Shown here: positions 1 through 4,505 of the stretch, one piece after another | Layout of the letters: every line of letters begins with the position of its first letter | How positions within the stretch are numbered: position 1 is the first letter of the stretch | NCBI GenBank assembly: GCA_943328365.2 | Contig: CALPZT020000104.1 | Coordinates: 1-6,089, forward strand | Direction of reading: 5' to 3' | Source: Bifidobacterium breve | GTDB taxonomy: Bacteria; Actinomycetota; Actinomycetes; S36-B12 | DNA: 6,089 nt | Made by a program: the position numbers and the translations under genes | Notes under the pieces: generated by a model | What the model saw: only the letters and a program-made list of their open reading frames with translations | What the model was told of the DNA's origin: nothing | Databases searched by the model: none

Positions 1-1289
1 AACTCCCCGGAGTCGACGACGCAGAAGCCGTTCACGTGCAGGTGGAATGGGTGATTCTCTGCACGCCCGCTCGTGGCGAGGGTGTCGGTGTTCTTGATGA
101 TCCATTCCTCCGTCGTGCCGACCGTAGCCGTGATGACGTTTTCCATGGTGATGTTCTGATAGGGCACGCCGTCGAACCAGAAATCCGGCGGGGGCGGAGT
201 GTTCGTCGTTGAGCCCAAGGTCAGCACCCGCTGCCTCGCGACCGGAGCGTCAAGATGGGCAGGCTTCGCAGCCATGACCTCCGGCAGCGTGACTGGTGCA
301 CTGCGAGGCCCGCTGACCGTCACCGACGCGAGGGTTGCCTCTGGCCACGGCCAGACCGGACCTTGAGTGAATGCCTCGGTGATGAGGATGGTCTCAACCA
401 GCTTTGCCGGAGCAGTCACGAGGACGCCGAGCCTCTTGCCTGGCGGCATGAAGAGTGTGTCAGGGGTCCAGGTCCGCCAGGTCGGGACGCCGTCCTCCTC
501 GATGACCTGAAACGATGCCCCCGGAATGCGCAGCTTCCAATAGGCACCCGCGGATGTGTTCGCGATCTGCCAGAACTGCGTCTCGTCGGGCCGCATGTCG
601 ATGTTCGGCTGATAGGCACCGTTGACCAGGGTCACCATCTGGCCAATGGTGGCTTTCGACGGGGGGACGAAGGTCTGCTGCGCTCCGAGGTTCGTGATGC
701 CGATGTTGCGAATGTTGAGGAATCGGCGACGAAGTGGAGCCACCTGTGGGTAGTCGGCGGCACCCCCCTCGATCACGATGAGGCCGGCGAGCCCTGAGTA
801 CACCTGCGCGTACACGTATCCGTGACGATGCGGGTGGTACCAGTACAGCCCGGACGGATGATCCTTGGGAATGTCGACTCGGTATCGAAAGTCGTAGCCC
901 GGCGGGATGTCGAGGAAGACGTTGTCCTGGTGGCCGCGCGGCGAGACATGGAGTCCGTGGAAGTGCAGGTTCGAGGGGGTGCTGAGGCGATTCTGCAAGG
1001 TCAGGTCAAGTCGATCGCCCGGACGGACCACCATGGTGGGGCCGGCAAAGGCTCCGTTGTAGCTCGAGACTCCGGCGAGAGGGTTGCCCGCCACCTGCGC
1101 TGTGCCCGCCTGCATGGTCAAGGTCCCGGTGAGGACCCCTTTCGAGCTGCGCCAGATCGAACCGGTTGACGAGGCCGGCTGGCGTCGGTTGGCGGCGGCG
1201 AACACGGCTGAGCTGCTGCCGCCTGCGATGCCGAGCCCCGCTGCGGCCACGGCTGAGGCCCCGAGAAGGCGTCTACGTGAGATGGTCAT
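1..1289 (-). CDS. Tat-exported multicopper oxidase (laccase-like), 3' end cut by window edge
   Basis: The reading frame is open from ATG at 1289 to base 1, giving 429 complete codons. The N-terminus has a twin-arginine motif (SRRRLLG, residues 4-10), an Ala/Gly-rich segment and VFAAA near residue 32, so the folded protein should be exported by Tat. Copper-ligand motifs of multicopper oxidases are visible: HFHG at 109-112, YHPHRH at 151-156 and HPFHLHV at 413-419. The final HCHxxxH block with the type 1 Cys should lie beyond the edge, so completeness cannot be judged. Spacing fits a three-domain laccase, bilirubin-oxidase or CueO type enzyme that oxidises substrates and reduces oxygen to water. 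The substrate cannot be deduced. It lies 76 bases downstream of the YHYH gene on the same strand, probably co-transcribed. No clear Shine-Dalgarno precedes the ATG; it was chosen because the Tat motif follows at once. Confidence 0.93.
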   Translation of the reverse strand, partial: MTISRRRLLGASAVAAAGLGIAGGSSSAVFAAANRRQPASSTGSIWRSSKGVLTGTLTMQAGTAQVAGNPLAGVSSYNGAFAGPTMVVRPGDRLDLTLQNRLSTPSNLHFHGLHVSPRGHQDNVFLDIPPGYDFRYRVDIPKDHPSGLYWYHPHRHGYVYAQVYSGLAGLIVIEGGAADYPQVAPLRRRFLNIRNIGITNLGAQQTFVPPSKATIGQMVTLVNGAYQPNIDMRPDETQFWQIANTSAGAYWKLRIPGASFQVIEEDGVPTWRTWTPDTLFMPPGKRLGVLVTAPAKLVETILITEAFTQGPVWPWPEATLASVTVSGPRSAPVTLPEVMAAKPAHLDAPVARQRVLTLGSTTNTPPPPDFWFDGVPYQNITMENVITATVGTTEEWIIKNTDTLATSGRAENHPFHLHVNGFCVVDSGE

Positions 1290-1300
1290 CGACAGAGAGT

Positions 1301-1355
1301 AACGGGCCCGACTCGGGTTGCGATGGTGAAATCGCGTCCTCGAGTCGAACCCGTT
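1301..1355 (-). promoter_or_regulatory. Nested stem-loop in the YHYH-oxidase intergenic gap
   Basis: Three arms pair in order. AACGGG (1301-1306) pairs with CCCGTT (1350-1355). GACTCG (1310-1315) pairs with CGAGTC (1341-1346). GCGAT (1320-1324) pairs with ATCGC (1331-1335) around a 6-base loop. That makes 17 pairs separated by 3x3 and 4x5 internal loops. The structure starts 10 bases after the YHYH stop and ends 11 bases before the oxidase ATG. No U-rich tract follows, so a simple intrinsic terminator is unlikely. It could act in mRNA processing, partial attenuation or control of oxidase translation (inference). Confidence 0.55.
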
Positions 1356-1365
1356 CGAATCTGCG

Positions 1366-2595
1366 CTACGGCTGGCGCTTGCCCAGGCTGGCGCCGGCGT
1401 AACCGGTCAGCAGCGGCAGCGATGAGGGGCTGAATCCGCTCGGGCACCTGCTCGTGACGAGCTCGTAGTACGCGGAGCCGCCAGGGAATCTCGCCGTCGG
1501 CTCGAAGAACTCCGCGTAGCACGCTGGATCGCAGTAGAAGATCGCGACCGGGCCGGAGATCGACTTCACGGATTGGTCGCTTTGGATAACCTGCTGGTTG
1601 CGCAGGTTTCCCTGCATGACGTAGCACGTCGTGCCGGATGCTTCGACGCTGGTGGAGCTCGTGATGGTCATCGCCACCTTGGCTCCGGTGATGACGTTGC
1701 CCTGGCTGTCCTTGCGGCCGGTCCAGCTGTCTCGTGATGTATTGACGACCTGGTTCGTGAAGCAGTTGAGGATGTCCCACTTGGCGGCGGTGAGGACGTT
1801 GTAGAAGTACTTGCCGCTCGCATCGCGCATGCCACGGCAAGCATCCAACTGCGCCTCGACGCTGTTTGCGGGGCGGAACCAGCCGAGGGCCTTGATCGGA
1901 TTGCCGTCATTTGCGATGCCGATGGGCGACTTCACGTCCTCGACGACCTTCTCGCCGAGTGAGTTGATGAGGCAGGTGGGCGCGATGTGATAGTGGTAAT
2001 CGTCTCCGCGGCCCGCATGGCCTCCGCAGGTATCGAGTTCACCGCTGTCGAGCGTGTGCTGCTGGAGCGCGGCCTGCGTCCAGGGGCTGAAGAGCGGAAC
2101 TCCGTCGACGGCGACACCGATCGCGCCGGCGCCCGGAACGGTCGGTGATGCGGCCCCCGGGCTTCGCGGAAATGAGAATTGGTAGCTGTGCGGTCGCGGA
2201 TACTGCTGATTGGTGGCGGTGATGCCGACCATGGTCGTGAACGCAGTGCCGGGCAAGCCGTTCGAGCTGAAGGTCACGAAGTCATTCGTGCACTTCAGGT
2301 TGGTCACCTGCTTGGTGTACGTCGCGGCCGAGCACAGGGCGTCGACGACCGGGGTGACTGTCGTGCCGACCCAGACAAGCTTTCCCTTCACCTTCTTGCA
2401 GGTGAATGTGCCACTCTTCGTGCCGGCCTTCTTGCAGGCGGCACCGGCGACAGGCGCGGTGATCTTCGACGCCTCGGCGCTCCGCGCGGCTGGCTGATGG
2501 TCCTCGTGGGCCCACGCTGCTGGCATGGGTGCCGCCACGATCGTGAGACACAGTGCACCTGCGAACAGCCGAGCGGATCGCGATAGCGACGCCAT
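1366..2595 (-). CDS. Secreted YHYH-domain protein
   Basis: This is a 409-residue protein. The frame is open to 2802, but ATG 2595 is preferred because GGAGG (2609-2605) lies 9 bases before it and a Sec signal peptide follows directly (hydrophobic 10-22, cleavage after AWA at 29). Residues 53-76 contain a Cys-pair module ending KLVWVG, of a kind common in actinobacterial exported proteins. The YHYH signature is at 200-203 in a Gly/Asp/His context, preceded by CGGH (190-193) and followed by PIGIANDGNPIKALG, which matches the YHYH family (a Pfam family of unknown function). The C-terminal part has further Cys residues (C324, C355, C359, C384), which may form disulfides outside the membrane. The predicted mature protein starts His-Glu-Asp-His. 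Biochemical function is unknown; the neighbouring oxidase and His-rich motifs suggest metal binding (inference). Confidence 0.88.
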   Translation of the reverse strand: MASLSRSARLFAGALCLTIVAAPMPAAWAHEDHQPAARSAEASKITAPVAGAACKKAGTKSGTFTCKKVKGKLVWVGTTVTPVVDALCSAATYTKQVTNLKCTNDFVTFSSNGLPGTAFTTMVGITATNQQYPRPHSYQFSFPRSPGAASPTVPGAGAIGVAVDGVPLFSPWTQAALQQHTLDSGELDTCGGHAGRGDDYHYHIAPTCLINSLGEKVVEDVKSPIGIANDGNPIKALGWFRPANSVEAQLDACRGMRDASGKYFYNVLTAAKWDILNCFTNQVVNTSRDSWTGRKDSQGNVITGAKVAMTITSSTSVEASGTTCYVMQGNLRNQQVIQSDQSVKSISGPVAIFYCDPACYAEFFEPTARFPGGSAYYELVTSRCPSGFSPSSLPLLTGYAGASLGKRQP

Positions 2596-2604
2596 GGGTG
2601 AATC

Positions 2605-2609
2605 CCTCC
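2605..2609 (-). promoter_or_regulatory. Ribosome binding site deciding the YHYH start
   Basis: On the minus strand GGAGG is followed by 9 bases and then ATG at 2595. It selects this start over the in-frame upstream ATG at 2802, whose extra 69 residues look non-coding and would bury the signal peptide. Confidence 0.8.
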
Positions 2610-2636
2610 GGGTAATGCTGCCTGGTCGTTCGTATG

Positions 2637-2646
2637 GTGACGTCAC
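2637..2646. promoter_or_regulatory. 10-bp perfect palindrome GTGACGTCAC upstream of the YHYH gene
   Basis: GTGACGTCAC reads the same on both strands. It lies 41 bases upstream of the YHYH ATG and downstream of the candidate -10 at 2710-2705. It could be a regulator site, but a 10-bp palindrome can also occur by chance and no regulator is identified. Confidence 0.3.
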
Positions 2647-2704
2647 GTAGTGCCCTGCGGGTGCCCCTCCGAATGAGCAACGTGGCGAGGGGGTGAGCGT
2701 CGCG

Positions 2705-2730
2705 AGCATACAGCGCAAGCGTGGTTGCGC
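2705..2730 (-). promoter_or_regulatory. Candidate -10 with adjacent inverted repeat for the YHYH-oxidase unit
   Basis: Reading the minus strand, GCGCAA (2730-2725), six bases and TTGCGC (2718-2713) form a perfect dyad. Two bases later comes TATGCT (2710-2705), which fits TAnnnT. The dyad would lie where a promoter spacer lies, as for repressors or MerR-type activators. No convincing -35 is seen at 16-20 bases, so this is tentative. Confidence 0.3.
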
Positions 2731-2985
2731 CATGGGTGCCAAGCGCCGCGAAACCGGGCGAAGAGACGGGTCAAGGAACCGGGCGCTGAGACCCCAGCGC
2801 ACCTGAAGGCAATCGATTGAAGCCTCCCGCGACTGGCGTGGTTGAGGCCCTTGGCTCGCATTGCAGGGTCCCGGCCATTGCCAAATTCAGGAGAATTGAT
2901 TGCGCCGCAGAGAGATTGCGACCAGTCACCCAGATGAGGCCGTTGAACGCGTCCACCGACGCAGGGCACGGGGGAGCAGTCGAAC

Positions 2986-3363
2986 ATGTCGGGTCGCTTC
3001 GGTGGCCATCGCCCACCGCTCCGCGGATTGCCGCGACTCGCCGAATTGGGGAGTTTAGGGAAATCCCTCAACGGATTGCCCCGATCATCGCGTGCGCTGG
3101 AAGACGGGCGCGGCGCTCGCTGGTTCAACGACTCGAAGGGACTTGGCTTCATCGCCCGCGATGATCAAGGCGAAGACCTCTTCGCCCACGTCTCGGCCAT
3201 CAACATGAAGGGCGTCGAGACCCTCAAGGAAGGTCCGAAGGTTCAGTTCGACGTGACCGAGGAGCCGAAGGGCAAGCAGGCGTCCAATATCCAAGCCGGG
3301 CAGCAAGCATCCGGTCGCACGAGCCTTCGGTCGGCTGGCGCAGGACCGAAGGCACGGGTGTGA
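2986..3363 (+). CDS. Atypical cold-shock-domain protein with N- and C-terminal extensions
   Basis: The 125-residue product has a cold-shock (CspA-like) domain at about 43-104. This OB fold binds single-stranded RNA or DNA in the cytoplasm. WFND (46-49), KGLGFI (51-56, RNP1), DLFAHVS (64-70, RNP2), SAINMKG and PKGKQASNI (94-102) are visible. Canonical family members are about 67 residues and begin MATGTVKWF. Here GRGARWF replaces that start, after about 40 Arg/Gly/Leu-rich residues. The ATG at 2986 is supported by GGGGAG (2971-2976) nine bases upstream; no closer in-frame ATG or GTG precedes the domain. Two RNP aromatic positions are changed, Phe to Leu at 53 and Phe to Val at 69, which could weaken nucleic-acid binding. 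The SAINM...LKEG...PKGKQASNIQ core resembles betaproteobacterial more than actinobacterial CSPs from memory, suggesting transfer. It may be a decaying gene. Confidence 0.72.
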   Translation: MSGRFGGHRPPLRGLPRLAELGSLGKSLNGLPRSSRALEDGRGARWFNDSKGLGFIARDDQGEDLFAHVSAINMKGVETLKEGPKVQFDVTEEPKGKQASNIQAGQQASGRTSLRSAGAGPKARV

Positions 3364-3366
3364 TCA
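3361..3366. other. Shared palindrome TGATCA carrying both convergent stop codons
   Basis: TGA at 3361-3363 stops the plus-strand cold-shock gene, and TCA at 3364-3366 is the TGA stop of the minus-strand gene. There is no intergenic base and no terminator between them, so any termination signal for each gene must lie inside the other. Confidence 0.75.
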
Positions 3367-3930
3367 GCGCCCTCCCCGGAACAGGCTTCGCCAGTTCCAC
3401 TTGAACGGGTTCCACGAGCCGTTTCTGAAGCCGCGTGGCTGTGCGACGGCAGATTCGCCAGATGAGGAAGAGGAACTGAGCCCCCAACTCCCCGAGTTTT
3501 CCGACATTGGCGCTTGGTTGCCCCGGACGCGTGGCTGGCGGTGGTAGCCGATGCCGCCAATGTGTCCCTGTTGGCCCTCAATGCCTTGGATCCTCCTGAG
3601 GAGTGAGCCGCTCTTTCGCCGCCGGTTTCCGTATGAATCCCGGCTGAACCCGCTCTCCTGCGAGTCCGAGCGAACGCGCCCATTGAATCCGTCACCACCG
3701 GCTGGCCCGGCACCAAACGCGGACTCAGGGTCCAAATCCTGATCGAGTGGCGGTTGCGATGGCTGACGCAGGAATCCATCGTCGCGCGAGGCGACGCTGG
3801 CTCCGCGGCTGATGTTGTCGTCGGCGTCGTAGTAGGGGTCCTCGGCTGCTTCGAGGTGCCGGAGGTTGAGGCGACCGCCTCCTCGGTTCGACCCCTGCGC
3901 TTCCTCGTTGAGGTAGTCGTAGCTGGACAT
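3364..3930 (-). CDS. Unknown low-complexity, probably disordered protein
   Basis: I do not recognise this 188-residue protein. Residues 1-40 are acidic with several Tyr (DYL, DPYYDADD). The middle is rich in Gly, Ser, Arg, Asp and Gln. Residues 108-117 are basic (NRRRKSGSLL). A run of Ser lies near 152-157. The C-terminus is basic and Trp-rich (SWNPFKWNWRSLFRGGR). No signal peptide, membrane segment or Cys is seen. It may be an intrinsically disordered cytoplasmic protein whose aromatic/basic tail binds membrane, nucleic acid or a partner (inference). The start is chosen because the promoter at 3937-3964 places transcription initiation at or next to ATG 3930, and no Shine-Dalgarno is present. 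Its first half uses C/G-ending codons typical of GC-rich genes, which favours it over the longer overlapping frames on the same strand. Confidence 0.6.
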   Translation of the reverse strand: MSSYDYLNEEAQGSNRGGGRLNLRHLEAAEDPYYDADDNISRGASVASRDDGFLRQPSQPPLDQDLDPESAFGAGPAGGDGFNGRVRSDSQESGFSRDSYGNRRRKSGSLLRRIQGIEGQQGHIGGIGYHRQPRVRGNQAPMSENSGSWGLSSSSSSGESAVAQPRGFRNGSWNPFKWNWRSLFRGGR

Positions 3931-3936
3931 CCGACG

Positions 3937-3964
3937 AGTCTATGGATGCAGGCGGTGATGGCAA
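3937..3964 (-). promoter_or_regulatory. Promoter for the 3930-3364 gene, leaderless arrangement
   Basis: On the minus strand TTGCCA (3964-3959) is separated by 16 bases from TAGACT (3942-3937), followed by 6 bases and ATG at 3930. The -35 matches TTGACA at 5 of 6 positions and the -10 fits TAnnnT. The spacing puts the transcript start at about the A of the ATG, implying leaderless mRNA. Confidence 0.65.
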
Positions 3965-3977
3965 TCCCTTTTAGGGA
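3965..3977. repeat. Small inverted repeat next to the -35 element
   Basis: TCCCT (3965-3969), TTT and AGGGA (3973-3977) form a perfect 5-bp dyad directly upstream of the -35 of the unknown gene. It could be an operator half-site pair, but it is short. Confidence 0.25.
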
Positions 3978-3980
3978 CGG

Positions 3981-4019
3981 AAGCCAGCGACTGCTTCGAT
4001 GGCACGCCGGCGCTGGCTT
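3981..4019. repeat. 9-bp perfect inverted repeat with 21-base loop
   Basis: AAGCCAGCG (3981-3989) pairs exactly with CGCTGGCTT (4011-4019). On the plus strand the right arm runs into TTTATT-like bases (4018-4023), giving a weak terminator look, but no plus-strand gene ends here. It lies between the promoter of the unknown gene and the antitoxin gene, so it could be an operator, an insulating terminator or a remnant. Confidence 0.4.
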
Positions 4020-4139
4020 TATTGCGGCCACCCCACGGTACCTGCTCCTCCATGAAGCGACACGGCCACAAGTGTCTTCGCGTCGGTTGGATTACGACGA
4101 CCGCGTTCGGCGCTCGAGCGCGATTGATCGGGGTGCGCA
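4020..4139. other. Antitoxin upstream region
   Basis: No gene is supported here. No plus-strand promoter with good -35 and -10 spacing was found. The only clear structure is the 12-bp palindrome at 4110-4121. Confidence 0.4.
4110..4121. promoter_or_regulatory. 12-bp perfect palindrome, candidate antitoxin operator
   Basis: GCGCTCGAGCGC is fully self-complementary and lies 18 bases before the antitoxin ATG. Ribbon-helix-helix antitoxins of the VapB type typically repress their own promoter by binding palindromes near the start, so an autoregulatory operator is a reasonable inference. Confidence 0.45.
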
Positions 4140-4391
4140 ATGTCATCCCCGAGGTTCGGGAGGACCTCGAGGACGACCCTCGATATTGACGATCGCATCC
4201 TGGAAATTGCACGGGCGTCGTCCCGTGCGCAGGGGCGCTCCTTGGGCTCAATCGTCTCCGAATTGGCACGCCGCGGTCTCGCGGAACGGCACTGGACCTC
4301 CGCTCAAATGGGGCTTCCGACATTCGATGTGCGACCCGATTCGCGGCCGATCACGCTGGAGATGATCCGCGAGGCGATGGCCGAGGCCTGA
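4140..4391 (+). CDS. VapB-type ribbon-helix-helix antitoxin, apparently without its toxin
   Basis: This 83-residue protein has the classic RHH start RTTLDIDD (11-18, the DNA-binding beta strand), then two helices: ILEIARASSRAQGR (20-33) and SIVSELARRGL (37-47). The GLPTFDVRP...RPITLEMIREAMAEA tail (58-83) matches the toxin-neutralising tail of actinobacterial VapB-like antitoxins. VapB normally binds a PIN-domain RNase (VapC) and represses the operon. Typical members begin at the MRTTLDIDD position; here ten extra residues precede it and no internal in-frame start is available, so ATG 4140 is used despite a weak ribosome site. No PIN-domain gene follows: only 114 bases separate its stop from the next start at 4506. 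It is either orphan, acts in trans, or is left from a decayed vapBC pair. Confidence 0.8.
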   Translation: MSSPRFGRTSRTTLDIDDRILEIARASSRAQGRSLGSIVSELARRGLAERHWTSAQMGLPTFDVRPDSRPITLEMIREAMAEA

Positions 4392-4477
4392 AGCGCCTCC
4401 TCGCCCTAGCCAACCGCCTTGGGGCGCAGGCCCAGTTGGTCGGGTCGAGCGTGCCGACTGTCGAACCGCCGGATTGA
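4388..4477 (+). pseudogene. Possible vapC C-terminal remnant
   Basis: A 29-codon open frame overlaps the antitoxin stop and has no start codon of its own. It encodes LLALANRLGA, then QLVGSSVPTVEPPD before TGA. The first piece recalls the 'YLLALA.RHGA.L' helix near the C-terminus of some VapC toxins, and the second recalls their end. The catalytic Asp-rich PIN segments are absent. Position directly after vapB supports the idea, but the similarity is from memory and short. Confidence 0.2.
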
Positions 4478-4492
4478 TAGGGCCGGGTGGTC

Positions 4493-4498
4493 TACAGT
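4493..4498 (+). promoter_or_regulatory. -10 element for the S66 lipoprotein gene, leaderless arrangement
   Basis: TACAGT fits TAnnnT and ends 7 bases before ATG 4506, placing transcription initiation at the start codon. A TTGATA at 4474-4479 resembles a -35, but the 13-base spacer is too short, so the upstream element is uncertain. No Shine-Dalgarno is present, in keeping with a leaderless start. Confidence 0.5.
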
Positions 4499-4505
4499 TT
4501 TCGCC

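Larger units (their letters stand above)
2596..2985. other. Divergent intergenic region without a convincing gene
   Basis: These 390 bases separate the divergent YHYH and cold-shock genes. Open frames exist on both strands, but none has a recognised domain or a supported start. On the minus strand there is a candidate -10 hexamer TATGCT (2710-2705), about 110 bases before the YHYH ATG, with no good -35 at standard spacing. I found no clear promoter for the cold-shock gene. Its transcript may have a long 5' leader within this region, as is known for some cold-shock genes (inference). Confidence 0.5.

Noticed and set aside
255..797. 180-codon plus-strand open frame
   Set aside because: It lies wholly antisense to the multicopper oxidase, whose copper motifs are clear; the frame has no recognisable domain.
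1338..1360. tRNA T-arm-like GGGTTCGACTC on the minus strand
   Set aside because: No acceptor, D or anticodon arms are found around it; it belongs to the intergenic stem-loop.
1286..1840. 184-codon minus-strand frame overlapping the YHYH gene
   Set aside because: It is an alternative frame of the YHYH gene's C-terminal half, rich in Arg/Gln/His as GC-rich shadows are, and has no domain.
2596..2802. N-terminal extension of the YHYH gene to ATG 2802
   Set aside because: A good ribosome site and a signal peptide mark 2595; the extension would bury the signal sequence.
3243..4031. 262-codon minus-strand frame across the cold-shock and unknown genes
   Set aside because: It is Thr/Ser/Arg-rich and shadow-like, overlaps the cold-shock domain antisense, and has no promoter or ribosome site as good as that of 3930.
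3754..4365. 203-codon plus-strand frame
   Set aside because: It runs antisense to the unknown gene and overlaps the antitoxin in another frame; the antitoxin has clear family motifs.
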